Shown piece after piece: positions 10,289 to 19,857 of a stretch of 64,000 nucleotides of DNA (position 1 is the stretch's first letter; every line of letters starts with the position of its first letter). This DNA is from Dehalococcoidia bacterium (GTDB lineage: Bacteria; Chloroflexota; Dehalococcoidia; Lucifugimonadales; UBA1123). The DNA lies in the NCBI GenBank assembly GCA_021295915.1, contig JAGWBK010000004.1, forward strand, positions 31,616 through 95,615, given 5' to 3'. The position numbers and the translations under genes were made by a program. The notes under the pieces are model-generated. The model was not told the origin of the DNA. It did no database searches and worked only from the letters and a program-made list of their open reading frames with translations.

Positions 10289-10320
10289 TTGACACACCTA
10301 TTTGATTAGGTCACACTTAT
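10289..10320 (+). promoter_or_regulatory. Candidate promoter with inverted repeat upstream of ABC permease
   Basis: TTGACA at 10289-10294 is a perfect -35 hexamer, though the -10 is poor (CACACT at 17-base spacing or ACTTAT at 20). The spacer carries an inverted repeat ACCTA-TTTGAT-TAGGT. Overlap of a -35 and a small dyad upstream of an iron-type transporter would fit a metal-responsive repressor site, but the dyad does not match the DtxR or Fur consensus. The rest of the 10152-10352 gap shows nothing else I can name. Confidence 0.3.
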
Positions 10321-10352
10321 CGCGGTTTTAAGACCGAACGCACACTGAAGCT

Positions 10353-10553
10353 ATGATGGGGTTAGTACTCACGTTGTCAGTCTTGGTAGGGTGCCGTGCT
10401 AGGAGTTCACGACCTGTACCGTTCTACGTGGCAACACGCGCTGTGGGCATCCTTATCGCGGCTCGCCGTGCATCGGAAGTCACGCTGACCGCCTACCGTG
10501 ACGAAACAACTGCAACCATGGCGCTGCTGCATGAATTTGGAGCGATCCAGTAG
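10353..10553 (+). CDS. Short putative lipoprotein, possibly a remnant of a binding protein
   Basis: 66 codons starting ATGATG. The product begins MMGLVLTLSVLVGC, a short hydrophobic signal ending in a good lipobox (LVGC), so the mature protein would be anchored at Cys14. The rest is short and has no recognised fold. It sits exactly where the substrate-binding lipoprotein of this ABC operon would be expected (binding proteins are about 330 residues), and it overlaps the annotated permease start by 56 bases. I read it as either a truncated, decayed binding protein or a chance frame. Confidence 0.3.
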   Translation: MMGLVLTLSVLVGCRARSSRPVPFYVATRAVGILIAARRASEVTLTAYRDETTATMALLHEFGAIQ

Positions 10554-12195
10554 GGACTCGAGTGGGGCCCAAGTACCAGTCTTGCTAGAAACTCTCCGAC
10601 TCCCAAACCTTGCGTCGACCGGTGGGCGACTTCAGCCTCCCAGTTTGCTAACGACGGCCGCCTTGTTGGTCGGCTCAGCAATGGCTCTCCCACTCGTTTA
10701 TCTTGCCATCAGGGGATTGGGTGCGTCGACGGACGCTTGGGAACTCTTCCTCCGTCCGAGGACCGCAGAGATTCTGTGGCGATCTGTGCAGTTGGTTTTC
10801 GTTGTCACGGCGGGCTGTCTACTCGTTGGTGTTCCCCTTGCATGGTTCACCACGAGGACTGATTTGCCAAACAGGCGCCTCCTGGCCGTGCTCTGTGCGC
10901 TGCCTCTTGTGGTTCCGACCTACGTTGGTGCATTCCTCTACATCTCCGCGCTCGGCCCCAGAGGTCTGCTTCAGGAAGCGCTCGCCCCACTGGGTGTCAC
11001 ACGACTGCCTGAGATCTACGGACTGCCCGGTGCGGCGCTGACATTGATTCTACTCAGCTATCCTTATGTTTACCTGACCGTAAGGGCATCACTTCTTCGA
11101 ATGGACCCTAGCCTGGAGGAGTCGGCACGCCTTCTTAGACATGGGACACTCAGCACATTCCTGAAACTCACTCTCCCACAGCTCCGCCCGGCCATGGTCT
11201 CGGGCTCACTACTGGTCGCCCTCTACACACTCAGTGACTTTGGGGCCGTCTCCCTCATGAGATACGAGTCTTTCACGTGGGCTATTTATCAGCAGTACCT
11301 TGGTTCGTTCGACAGGACCGTCGCCGCGATGCTCGCACTCGGTCTGGTCGGGATGGCCTCCCTGGTTCTGATTGTTGAAGGCCTGGCCAGAGGCAAGAGT
11401 CGATACTATCGCTCGTCTTCAGGGTCAGAGCGCCGGCAGCCGCTGGTCCCATTGAATCGGTGGCGAGGCGCATTTGGAACATATGCATGGCTTGTAGTGG
11501 TCGTTGCACTTGGACTGCCGGCAGCTATGCTGGGCTATTGGTTGGTCAACGGTCTAATTGCAGGTGAGCCATTCTTCATACTGTGGAGCGCGACCTGGAA
11601 TGCTGTCAGTGTCTCTACATTGGCAGCCGTCGTGGCAACCGTACTCGCAGTCCCCGTGGCAGCCAAAGCGGTCAGGCAACCCGGTCTGGTAGCTGCCGCC
11701 GTTTACCGGTTCAGCCATACAGGGTACGCAATGCCGGGAATTGTAGTCGCACTCGCTCTGGTGTTCTTTGCAAGCCGCCTTGCTTCTCCGTTGTACCAGA
11801 CGCTTTGGCTGCTGCTGTTTGGTTACGTGGTACTCCATCTGCCTGCGACCCTGGGCGCAGTTCGCTCCTCGCTTGTCCAGATCAGCCCCAGGCTGGAAGA
11901 GTCAGCCAGGATTCTCGGCAGCGGTCAACTGCGTACTATGCTGACAGTCACTGGTCCTTTGTTGAGACCTGGACTCCTGATGGGCGGTGCACTGGTTTTC
12001 TTAATCACGGTCAAGGAGCTGACGGCTACTCTGATCCTGAGTCCCCTGAATTTCAAGACACTCGCGACTGCAGTCTGGTCAGCATCCGAGGAGGCCTTCT
12101 TCGCCCAGGCCGCCGCACCGGCGCTGATGATCATCCTGGTATCGTCCATTCCCATGGCGCTTCTGATAGTCAGGGAGCGTAAGGTAGACCAATGA
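10498..12195 (+). CDS. ABC transporter permease, iron(III)/FbpB type with two permease domains
   Basis: Up to 565 residues with about twelve hydrophobic segments in two homologous halves, as in fused FbpB/ThiP-like permeases. EAA-type cytoplasmic loops occur in both halves: SLEESARLLRHG in the first and RLEESARILGSG in the second. It should form the membrane pore for the ATPase at 12192. The start is uncertain: GTG 10498 has no clear ribosome binding site and overlaps the preceding short frame; ATG 10531 or TTG 10582 are alternatives. The first membrane segment begins only around residue 50. The stop overlaps the next start by four bases (ATGA). Confidence 0.88.
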   Translation: MTKQLQPWRCCMNLERSSRDSSGAQVPVLLETLRLPNLASTGGRLQPPSLLTTAALLVGSAMALPLVYLAIRGLGASTDAWELFLRPRTAEILWRSVQLVFVVTAGCLLVGVPLAWFTTRTDLPNRRLLAVLCALPLVVPTYVGAFLYISALGPRGLLQEALAPLGVTRLPEIYGLPGAALTLILLSYPYVYLTVRASLLRMDPSLEESARLLRHGTLSTFLKLTLPQLRPAMVSGSLLVALYTLSDFGAVSLMRYESFTWAIYQQYLGSFDRTVAAMLALGLVGMASLVLIVEGLARGKSRYYRSSSGSERRQPLVPLNRWRGAFGTYAWLVVVVALGLPAAMLGYWLVNGLIAGEPFFILWSATWNAVSVSTLAAVVATVLAVPVAAKAVRQPGLVAAAVYRFSHTGYAMPGIVVALALVFFASRLASPLYQTLWLLLFGYVVLHLPATLGAVRSSLVQISPRLEESARILGSGQLRTMLTVTGPLLRPGLLMGGALVFLITVKELTATLILSPLNFKTLATAVWSASEEAFFAQAAAPALMIILVSSIPMALLIVRERKVDQ

Positions 12196-13247
12196 GCGCT
12201 CCGGTCATCCGGTGCAGGGAACTCACCAAGCGCTTCGACTCGGTCCTTGCTGTTGATTCAGTTGATCTTGAGATCTGGCCGGGAGAGGTCATTGCGATCC
12301 TGGGGCAGAGCGGCTGTGGCAAAACCACTCTTCTCAGACTGATAGCTGGACTCGAAACGCCTTCTGAGGGCTTTGTAGAAATTGAGGGCGAGGAGGCCAC
12401 TTCACCTGAATACGTCCGTCCACCGGAACAACGCGGCCTTGGAATGGTGGTGCAGGAGTACGCACTCTTTCCCCACATGACTGCAGTTTCCAATGTGTCG
12501 TTCGGGCTCAGGGGATTGGATGGTCACAGCCGGGATGCGAGGGTCGACGAAGTCCTGGGCCTGGTCCACCTGAAAGAACTCGGTGGAAGGTACCCTTACG
12601 AACTTTCGGGCGGGCAGCAGCAGAGGATCGCCTTGGCACGCACACTCGCCCCTAGTCCGGTTACGGTTCTGCTGGACGAACCATTCAGTAACCTCGACTC
12701 TTCCATGCGTCAACTGCTCAGACAGGAGGTAGAGGCCATCCTGCGTTCACAGAGAACTTCAGCAGTTCTGGTGACACACGACCGGGAAGAGGCATTTGCG
12801 ATCGCAGACCGAGTTGGGGTCATGATCGACGGTAGGCTGCTGCAGATAGATACTCCAGAACGGATCTACCATTTTCCCGCAAGCCAGGAGGTTGCTCAGC
12901 TTACGGGACCGTGCGATTTCATTCCTGGCCACGTGGTTGGAGACGGTAAAGTGGACACCGGTATCGGCACTCTGGGATGTAGACTGACAACGGACAAACT
13001 ACCGGCAGGTGATGAAGCAGAAGTACTGATTCGGCCGGACGACCTCGAAGTGATTCCTGATGCCGACGGGCAGGGCACGGTTGTAGCCCGAGAATTCCGT
13101 GGCGATCAGGTAATTCTCAGCGTGCAGCTTAATTCAGGAGAGACTATCCGGGTCCGCCGAAGGTCCTTCTCAACTCTCCCCGCCGGTTCCCGCGTGCGCG
13201 TGTCGACGGTCAAGACGATTCCGTTCGCTGCCTTCCCCGCTCTCTGA
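12192..13247 (+). CDS. ABC transporter ATP-binding protein, iron(III)/FbpC type
   Basis: 351 residues with all nucleotide-binding motifs: Walker A GQSGCGKTT, Q-loop VVQEYALFPH, signature LSGGQQQR, Walker B VTVLLDEPFSNLD and H-loop VLVTHDREEA, followed by a TOBE-like C-terminal regulatory domain (about 240-350). It energises the permease encoded immediately upstream, with which it overlaps by four bases. Iron(III) is the likeliest substrate by family, but spermidine, sulfate or thiamine importers are similar. No periplasmic binding protein gene is adjacent. Confidence 0.92.
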   Translation: MSAPVIRCRELTKRFDSVLAVDSVDLEIWPGEVIAILGQSGCGKTTLLRLIAGLETPSEGFVEIEGEEATSPEYVRPPEQRGLGMVVQEYALFPHMTAVSNVSFGLRGLDGHSRDARVDEVLGLVHLKELGGRYPYELSGGQQQRIALARTLAPSPVTVLLDEPFSNLDSSMRQLLRQEVEAILRSQRTSAVLVTHDREEAFAIADRVGVMIDGRLLQIDTPERIYHFPASQEVAQLTGPCDFIPGHVVGDGKVDTGIGTLGCRLTTDKLPAGDEAEVLIRPDDLEVIPDADGQGTVVAREFRGDQVILSVQLNSGETIRVRRRSFSTLPAGSRVRVSTVKTIPFAAFPAL

Positions 13248-13251
13248 CTCC

Positions 13252-14850
13252 CTAGCCAAACGGGTTTGGCATCATCCCGACTGGGACCTCGATTAACGAC
13301 GGGCGCTCGATTGTCAGCGACTCCGCCAGAGCAGCCTCTAGCTCGTCAGCTTCGTGTACACGGACGCCCCTAACGCCATAAGCATCTGCCAGCTTCATGA
13401 AGTCTGGGTTGTGGAGGTCCGCCCCTATAGAACGGCCGTCGAACTTTGTTACCTGGTCCCTAAGAACATTCCCATAGGCATTGTCGTTGAAGACCACCGC
13501 CACCGCATTGATGCCGTACTTGACGGCTGTGGACATCTCCTGCGACGCAAACATGAAACCGCCGTCGCCCGAAATAGCAACCACGGCCTTGTCTGGCATT
13601 GCCACTTTGGCTCCCAGGGCGACCGGATAAGCGTAGCCCAGGTTGCCGAAATACGAGCTAGTTAGATACGTTCGCGGCTCGTAAACAGGATAGTTGACCC
13701 GGCTGTAGTATCCGATTTGGGTCATGCCTGAAATCACAATTCCATCGTCTGGGACCGCGTTCCTGATCGCCAGTGTAAACGAGTGCTGCGGCTCGATCTT
13801 GGGAAGCGCGTCCAGACGCGCATTCTTGGCAGCCTCCAACTCGTCTCTTCTACTCTCCCTCGGATCAGATACGGCGTTCAGCGCCCTCAGCAGCTCTGCG
13901 AGTGTACGCTTAGCGTCTCCCACGACGCCGACAGTGTCTTCGTAGTTGCGACCTATTTCTTCTGGGTCTATGTCGATCTGCAGAACTTTCTGAGAGAAGA
14001 TGTTCGGATAGGCATTTCGAGTGCCGACTGCGATCACCAGGTCGTGTTCAGCCATTCTTTCCGAGTAGGGATCGCCGCGGAAGCCCATCCCACCCAGCGC
14101 GAGGTAGTGCCGATCGGAGATCGCACCCTTGCCTTCGGAGGTCATCATCACCGGCGCCTGTAGGTATTCGGCGACTGCCGTGAGTTCCTCCGAGGCGTTG
14201 GAAGCTATCACCCCGCCACCAGCAAACAGGAGAGGATTCTTGGCCTGAGAGATCAGTCTGACCGCGCTGCTAACGTCCATGTCGGAGGGCGGACTCGCTG
14301 GGTACCCTTCGGGTTCGAACAGGTCAACGTTGGTTTGATCTTCGAGGGTCTCAGGGGGAATCTCGATCTCTACGGGCCGGGGACGGCCCGTCTTCAGATG
14401 TCGGAACGCCTCGTGCACGGCCGCCGGAATCTCGGCAGGATCCAGAATTCTGTGCGCCCACTTCGTCACCGGCTTGATCGTATCAATCTGGTCGTTGATC
14501 TCGTGAAGCGCTCCTCTGTCGACGCCGATGAGTTCGCGCTGTACCTGTCCGGCAACGACCAGTACGGGAGACGACGCCGAGTATGCTGTCCCGATCGCCG
14601 CGCTGGCATTCTGAAGGCCCGGACCCGGAACGACCATCGCCGTGCCAACACCACCGGATGCGCGAGCATAGCCGTCAGCCATGTAGGCCGTGGCCTGCTC
14701 GTGCCTCGTAGTTATGAACCTGATACCTGGCTCCTGGGCAAGTCCGTCCAGCGCGTGGTAAAGCTGTACACCGGGAAGCCCGAATATCACGCGGACGCCC
14801 TCCCTGTAGAGTGATCGTGCGAGGGCTTCACCCCCGGTCATAACAGGCAT
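13252..14850 (-). CDS. Thiamine pyrophosphate enzyme, acetolactate-synthase-like
   Basis: 532 residues in the three-domain TPP fold: N-terminal pyrimidine-binding domain (FGLPGVQLYHALD; catalytic Glu in TTRHEQATAYMADGYAR), a central nucleotide-like domain (about 190-320), and a C-terminal pyrophosphate-binding domain with ISGDGGFMFASQEMSTA and the Mg-binding NDNAYGN. Sequence resembles IlvB-like proteins, but there is no ilvN regulatory subunit or other branched-chain gene nearby, so it may be a catabolic TPP lyase such as a benzoylformate, glyoxylate or oxalyl-type enzyme. Its stop lies four bases from the ABC gene on the opposite strand. Confidence 0.88.
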   Translation of the reverse strand: MPVMTGGEALARSLYREGVRVIFGLPGVQLYHALDGLAQEPGIRFITTRHEQATAYMADGYARASGGVGTAMVVPGPGLQNASAAIGTAYSASSPVLVVAGQVQRELIGVDRGALHEINDQIDTIKPVTKWAHRILDPAEIPAAVHEAFRHLKTGRPRPVEIEIPPETLEDQTNVDLFEPEGYPASPPSDMDVSSAVRLISQAKNPLLFAGGGVIASNASEELTAVAEYLQAPVMMTSEGKGAISDRHYLALGGMGFRGDPYSERMAEHDLVIAVGTRNAYPNIFSQKVLQIDIDPEEIGRNYEDTVGVVGDAKRTLAELLRALNAVSDPRESRRDELEAAKNARLDALPKIEPQHSFTLAIRNAVPDDGIVISGMTQIGYYSRVNYPVYEPRTYLTSSYFGNLGYAYPVALGAKVAMPDKAVVAISGDGGFMFASQEMSTAVKYGINAVAVVFNDNAYGNVLRDQVTKFDGRSIGADLHNPDFMKLADAYGVRGVRVHEADELEAALAESLTIERPSLIEVPVGMMPNPFG

Positions 14851-15006
14851 ATTTTCTACAGTCTCCTATTTCGTGTTGGCGTTAAATCTGATTAGTAGAA
14901 ACTAAACAACCGGTGTTATTTCATGACAAAGATAAGGGATAGACGTCGCCCTGAACCGTCGTTTCTGTAGGCAAGCCGAGTCCTGTAGAGGTGGTCACGA
15001 AGCTGA

Positions 15007-16179
15007 TTAATTGCGTGTGGCCCTGAGGTTGTCATAGTCAGAGGCCGCGCGCTGCATGGCCTGGTCCCGCCGGCCTGCAAGCTCCTCACGGACGTCCTTT
15101 GCGTACTGCTGAGATGCCTTAAGGCTGTCGATCGAACCCTGGAAGTGTGGCATAACGTAGCGTGACATTAACTCGTAACTGTGTAGCACCTGCTCTCGTG
15201 TGCCGAACTCGGTCGCCTGAATCAGCAGACCACCGAATCCGTCTGTTGATTCGTCCATGCGATATATGAAGTCGATCAGGTCATCCGGAGTACCGACGCA
15301 CCACGCTCCATTTTCAACCATCAGGTCTACTATCTTATCCTGCGGGCAGTCGGTAACAGGCGCCCCGAGAGTCTGCTCGAAGTATTCCCGCTGGAAACGG
15401 CCAGCACCGATTCGTGCCTGCTCGAGCGCCTCTTTCTTAGTATCGGCAAGGAAACTGACAACAACTAGCCGCCACTCGTTACGGTCCATTGTGTTTCCGT
15501 ACTGCTCAGCAGTCTCTTCGGCGATCTTCCAGAAGTCCTTCATGTCGCGCGCGTAGGAACCTCCGCGTACTACGCTGACTGATAGTACTCCCAGTCCGTA
15601 TTTGCCAGCTAGCACCATGCCAGAAGGCGATTGTGCTGCCGCAACTGCCATTGGGAAGTGCGGCTGAGTGTATGGTCTGAGATGCAGTCGTGCTTCACGC
15701 AGGGTGAACCAGGAACTCACATAGGTGATCGGATCGCGCTCGGTCAGGAGCCGCTTGATGATTCCCATCGACTCGTCCATGCGCTGACGCTGGTCCACAG
15801 GGTCGATTCCAAGCATATATGCATCGGTCGAAAGGGCCCCTGGGCCGACCCCCAGCATAGTCCTGCCGCGAGTCATATGGTCTAGCTGGACCATCCTGTT
15901 GGCAACCATAAGGGGGTGGTGATATGGCAGGCTGATGACACCGGTCCCGAGCTTGATGTGCTTCGTGCGCTCTGCCGCTGCCGCCATGAACAGCTCAGGA
16001 GAGGCTATCGTCTCCCACCCTGCGCTGTGGTGCTCTCCTATCCACGCCTCATCGAAGTCGAGGTAGTCCAACCACTCGATGAGCTCAAAGTCCCGCTCGT
16101 ACGCGACAGTTGGGTTCTCATTCTGCCAGTGGAACGGAGCCATGAAGATTCCGAACTTCATGCGGTCGGGTAGAGCCAT
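15007..16179 (-). CDS. LLM-class flavin-dependent monooxygenase
   Basis: 390-residue luciferase-like TIM-barrel protein. Typical segments are MKFGIFMAPFHWQNENPT at the N-terminus, DEAWIGEHHSAGWE, LGTGVISLPYHHPLMVANRMVQLDHMTRGR and GVGPGALSTDAYMLG. Members use reduced FMN and oxygen to oxidise diverse substrates, including alkanesulfonates and cyclic ketones, and are strongly expanded in SAR202 genomes. A partner flavin reductase is not adjacent. The substrate is unknown. Confidence 0.9.
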   Translation of the reverse strand: MALPDRMKFGIFMAPFHWQNENPTVAYERDFELIEWLDYLDFDEAWIGEHHSAGWETIASPELFMAAAAERTKHIKLGTGVISLPYHHPLMVANRMVQLDHMTRGRTMLGVGPGALSTDAYMLGIDPVDQRQRMDESMGIIKRLLTERDPITYVSSWFTLREARLHLRPYTQPHFPMAVAAAQSPSGMVLAGKYGLGVLSVSVVRGGSYARDMKDFWKIAEETAEQYGNTMDRNEWRLVVVSFLADTKKEALEQARIGAGRFQREYFEQTLGAPVTDCPQDKIVDLMVENGAWCVGTPDDLIDFIYRMDESTDGFGGLLIQATEFGTREQVLHSYELMSRYVMPHFQGSIDSLKASQQYAKDVREELAGRRDQAMQRAASDYDNLRATRN

Positions 16180-16357
16180 GAGGGATCCCTTCAGTGTGCG
16201 TCAGTTGGACAGGCCACGGAGCGTCCAGAAACGGCTCTGAACACTCGTGAGATTCTAGCACGGGCCCTACTCACGGGCAACGACGCAACTGTGTAGCAAC
16301 CCGCTGTCCAACCAGAGTTACGTTGGGATGCTAAAGCGTCGCGGCGACGCTACCTCT

Positions 16358-17365
16358 TCAATCTAGCTCGGTGAGTGCCCTGGCATGCAAGTGGTCGACG
16401 TGATGGGACTCAGAGCACTCACCCGCAGACCGCTCCACTTGCAGGGTCGCATGGTGTATCCCAAATTCGTCCTCGACTAACCTACGAATTTCGCGCATTA
16501 GCACTTTATTGTCGCGGGGGTATTCCGGGTCGACGAGAATATGGGCGGCCAGGGCGTTGTAGCCTGACGTGATCGTCCAAGCATGTACATTATGAACAAC
16601 CGTCACACCCTCTACATCTTCGATCCTGCTGCAAAGCCTGTACATATCTAGGCCCTCAGGCACACTTTCCAAGAGTACGTGAAACACCTTAAGAGCAAGG
16701 CGCCCAGCGCTGAACAGGATGAGACCTGCCAGGGCAATACTGAGGACATAGTCGACTACATCCCAGTCGAAAACCAACAGGATGATCCCTGACAGTAGCA
16801 CGGCAACGCTTCCCATCATGTCAGCCATGATGTGCCAGAAGGCGCCCTCTACATTCAGGCTATGGCGAGAGGATTTGTACAGGATCCAGGCGGATATCGT
16901 ATTAATGGCCAAGCCCAGGCAGGCTACGCCAAGCATGATCCATCCCTCGACATCGTGAGAATGCCCCTCGGCACTCTCACGGAAACCGTAATAGGCCTCG
17001 AAGAGAATCCAGCTCGCCAGCAATGTCAGCGCAACAGCGTTGACCATAACCACCAGGACTTCCATTCTGTGGTAGCCGAAGGTCCGAGATACCGTTGCTG
17101 GTCTCTCAGCGACCCACATGGCGAAAATTGCAAGTCCAATCGCAACGACATCGGTCATCATGTGGGTGGCGTGGGCAAGAAGTCCAAGGCTCCCAGATAG
17201 AATCCCACCGATCACTTCCACCACCATATGAAACCCGAGAAGCATAAGGACTACATACAGACTGCGCTTGCCTGTCTGTCTGAAATCGTGGGCATGATCG
17301 TGGTCGGAATGGTGATGAGTGGTGTTAACATGCGTGCCTGCTTGCTTGATCTGATACGTGGCCAC
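16358..17365 (-). CDS. Cation diffusion facilitator (zinc/cobalt/cadmium exporter, CzcD/ZitB type)
   Basis: 335 residues: a His-rich N-terminus (THHHSDHDHAHD) that can bind metal, six membrane segments, and a cytoplasmic C-terminal ferredoxin-like domain ending in another His-containing tail. The transport site is visible as HATHMMTD in the second helix and HIMADMMGS in the fifth, the H/D pairs typical of zinc-type CDF proteins. It probably exports Zn2+, Co2+ or Cd2+ from the cytoplasm in exchange for protons. Transcribed alone. Confidence 0.93.
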   Translation of the reverse strand: MATYQIKQAGTHVNTTHHHSDHDHAHDFRQTGKRSLYVVLMLLGFHMVVEVIGGILSGSLGLLAHATHMMTDVVAIGLAIFAMWVAERPATVSRTFGYHRMEVLVVMVNAVALTLLASWILFEAYYGFRESAEGHSHDVEGWIMLGVACLGLAINTISAWILYKSSRHSLNVEGAFWHIMADMMGSVAVLLSGIILLVFDWDVVDYVLSIALAGLILFSAGRLALKVFHVLLESVPEGLDMYRLCSRIEDVEGVTVVHNVHAWTITSGYNALAAHILVDPEYPRDNKVLMREIRRLVEDEFGIHHATLQVERSAGECSESHHVDHLHARALTELD

Positions 17366-17507
17366 TTTGCTTCTCCTCCAAAAGCGTTCGTGTACGCGTT
17401 CATGACATTCGGTAGAAATTCAACCGATGGTCGCCAGAAGTCTGTCGTCCCGCGATAAGGCCATAGATATAGTAACATTTATCCGAAACATAGCCTTATG
17501 CAATATT

Positions 17508-17537
17508 ATTATATGCTAAGCCAATGGAGGTGCACAA
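17508..17537 (-). promoter_or_regulatory. Possible promoter for the CDF exporter
   Basis: On the minus strand TATAAT occurs exactly at 17513-17508, with a weak -35 (TTGTGC, 17537-17532) 18 bases upstream. It lies in an unusually AT-rich patch in the 320-base gap between this gene and the divergent enolase-superfamily gene; nothing else is recognisable there. A metal-responsive operator could be expected, but I see no clear dyad. Confidence 0.35.
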
Positions 17538-17685
17538 CCAATTTGTGGCTTCGTCCGCGGAATTAAGGAAGAATGCGGGTCTATCTATCTAACTTATGGC
17601 GCATATTCTGGGAAAGGCACCAAGTTGCCCGTGCACTAATCCACCTGTAAACTCCTACGGTGCATAAGGACAGGTGGTCTGGACA

Positions 17686-18825
17686 ATGAAGATTACAGGT
17701 ATAAAGACCAACATATTTTCCTCGCGGCACCATAACGCCAAGCGAAACTGGCTGATTCTCCGGCTGCAGACTGACGAGGGTTTGGAAGGCATTGGCGAGG
17801 CGTCGATGCTGTCATACGACCCAACGGTCTCCGATCTGCTCGAACGCTGGACCGAAGCCTATCTTGTAGGCAAAGACCCAATGGCCCATGAGCTCCACTG
17901 GATGCGAATGCACCAGGACAATGGAGGCAGGGGAGGGCGCCTCTTCTCGACAGCGCTATCCGGCATCGACATTGCTCTCTGGGACCTCAAGGGCAAGGCC
18001 TTGGGTGTACCCGTATACCAGTTGTTGGGAGGTCCTATCCGGGACAAGATACGTGTATACGCAAATGGCTGGTATACGAACCCGGGTACGCCGGAGCAGA
18101 ACGCTGAGGAAGCCCTCCGGGTCGTCGACATGGGTTATACAGCAATGAAGTTCGATCCCTTCGGCCAGCACAACTACTACACGATCTCCCCCGAAGAAGC
18201 CCAGCTAGCGGAGGATCGTGTCGCCGCGGTCAGAGAGGCGGTCGGCCCTAACGTAGAGACACTTGTCGAAGTACACGCCAAGTTCAACGTCTACACAGCT
18301 GTCCACCTGGGACAGCGACTCGAAAAGTACAGGCCCTTCTGGTTTGAAGAGCCAGTCTCGCAGGAGAACGTTGGCGAAATGGCGCAGGTGCGCCAGAAGG
18401 TGAACATCCCAATCGCGACCGGTGAGCGCCTCTACCTGAAGTTCCCATTCTATGAGTTGGTAAAGGCGGACGCAGTCGACATCCTTCAGCCTGACATGTG
18501 CAACGCTGGCGGAATCACTGAGCTGAAGAAGATAGCCGCCATTGCTGAACCTCGTCATGTACTGATGGCGCCACACAACACCAACGCCGCTGTCGGCACG
18601 GTTGCCAGCTTCCACCTGGACGCAGCCACTCCCAACTTCCTCATCCAGGAGTATCACGCGGAGTTCTACGAGCCTCATTACTTCGAGGTATTCGACGGCC
18701 TACCCAGGCAGAGAGATGGGTACGTTGATCTTCCCACCGGTCCAGGACTTGGCCTAACATTCAACGAAGAGGTCGCCGACGCACATCCCTACATGCCACT
18801 GGGAATCGGAGAGCGAGGCATCTGA
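17686..18825 (+). CDS. Enolase-superfamily dehydratase (mandelate racemase/muconate lactonizing type)
   Basis: About 379 residues. It has the N-terminal capping domain (MKITGIKTNIF) and the barrel with VEVHAKFNVYTA, FEEPVSQEN and ATGERLY supplying the Asp/Glu metal ligands, plus MAPHNTNAAVG near the C-terminus, which carries a His placed like the general base of galactonate-dehydratase-type members. It probably dehydrates a sugar acid; substrate unknown. ATG 17686 has AGGTGG at good spacing and is preferred to GTG 17674. It ends three bases before tsaD. Confidence 0.9.
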   Translation: MKITGIKTNIFSSRHHNAKRNWLILRLQTDEGLEGIGEASMLSYDPTVSDLLERWTEAYLVGKDPMAHELHWMRMHQDNGGRGGRLFSTALSGIDIALWDLKGKALGVPVYQLLGGPIRDKIRVYANGWYTNPGTPEQNAEEALRVVDMGYTAMKFDPFGQHNYYTISPEEAQLAEDRVAAVREAVGPNVETLVEVHAKFNVYTAVHLGQRLEKYRPFWFEEPVSQENVGEMAQVRQKVNIPIATGERLYLKFPFYELVKADAVDILQPDMCNAGGITELKKIAAIAEPRHVLMAPHNTNAAVGTVASFHLDAATPNFLIQEYHAEFYEPHYFEVFDGLPRQRDGYVDLPTGPGLGLTFNEEVADAHPYMPLGIGERGI

Positions 18826-18828
18826 CGC

Positions 18829-19857
18829 ATGAAGATCCTCGGAATTGAAACATCCTGTGATGAGACCGCGGCTGCCGTCATCGAAGACGGTCGCAACATA
18901 GTCTCAAACGTCGTCGCAACCCAGGTCAAAATGCACGCCCAGTATGGCGGAATTGTGCCTGAAGTTGCGTCTCGGCAGCACATGCGCACGATCATTCCAG
19001 TAGTCGATCGCGCACTTGAAGAAGCGGGACTCGAAATGCACCAACTCGATGGTGTGGCCGTAACCCACGGGCCCGGTCTCGCGGGGGCTCTGCTTGTGGG
19101 AGTCAACACGGCAAAGGGGATGGCTCTGTCGCACGACCTGCCGTTCATTGGAGTAAACCACCTCGAGGGGCACGTATACGCCGCGTGGCTCGAGGACATT
19201 GTCGATCCTGAAACCAGACCAGGCTTCCCGATCCTGTGCCTTATCACCTCGGGTGGGCACACGGATCTGATCCTCATGGAGGGACACGGACAGTACCGTC
19301 TCATCGGGCGTACGAGAGACGATGCGGCAGGAGAGGCCTTCGACAAGGCTGCCAGGGTCCTGGGTCTCGGATTCCCCGGCGGGCCTGAAATCCAGCGAGT
19401 TGCAGAAGGCGCTGTCGGCCTCGAACCCGACCTGCCTCGTCCCAGGATCAGGAACTCCCTCGACTTCAGTTTCAGTGGTCTCAAGACTGCCGTACTTAGA
19501 CGCGCCGAGCTAAAGGGCATGTATCCGCCCCCAGAAGACGAGGACCTAGACCCGACCGAGGTCTCAGAGGTCGCACACGCCTTCCAGGAAGCCATCGTGG
19601 ACAGCATGGTGACGCGGACACTGGAGGCAGTGAAACAGCACAGCGTCAAGGGCATTATTCTTGGTGGTGGAGTCGCCGCCAATGCACAGCTGCGTAAGGA
19701 GATGACTGCCCGGTCGCCTATCGAGGTCATCGTTCCTCGTCCAGGGCTGTGCACAGATAACGGCGCCATGATAGGGGCTGCCGCCTACTTCACTCTCAGG
19801 AACGGAGTCTCTTACCAGTGGGACCTCGATGTGGTCCCAAGCCTGCGCCTCGGCTAG
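18829..19857 (+). CDS. tsaD: tRNA N6-adenosine threonylcarbamoyltransferase TsaD
   Basis: Transfers threonylcarbamoyl to A37 of ANN-decoding tRNAs, working with TsaB, TsaE and TsaC. The 342 residues have the ASKHA-type ATPase fold with MKILGIETSCDETAAAV, the metal-binding VPEVASRQHMR, THGPGLAGALLVG, LITSGGHTDL and the C-terminal GGGVAANAQLRKEM. Encoded three bases after the enolase-superfamily gene and convergent with 19854-20423 (four-base overlap). tsaB and tsaE are separate, at 35420-36584. Confidence 0.96.
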   Translation: MKILGIETSCDETAAAVIEDGRNIVSNVVATQVKMHAQYGGIVPEVASRQHMRTIIPVVDRALEEAGLEMHQLDGVAVTHGPGLAGALLVGVNTAKGMALSHDLPFIGVNHLEGHVYAAWLEDIVDPETRPGFPILCLITSGGHTDLILMEGHGQYRLIGRTRDDAAGEAFDKAARVLGLGFPGGPEIQRVAEGAVGLEPDLPRPRIRNSLDFSFSGLKTAVLRRAELKGMYPPPEDEDLDPTEVSEVAHAFQEAIVDSMVTRTLEAVKQHSVKGIILGGGVAANAQLRKEMTARSPIEVIVPRPGLCTDNGAMIGAAAYFTLRNGVSYQWDLDVVPSLRLG

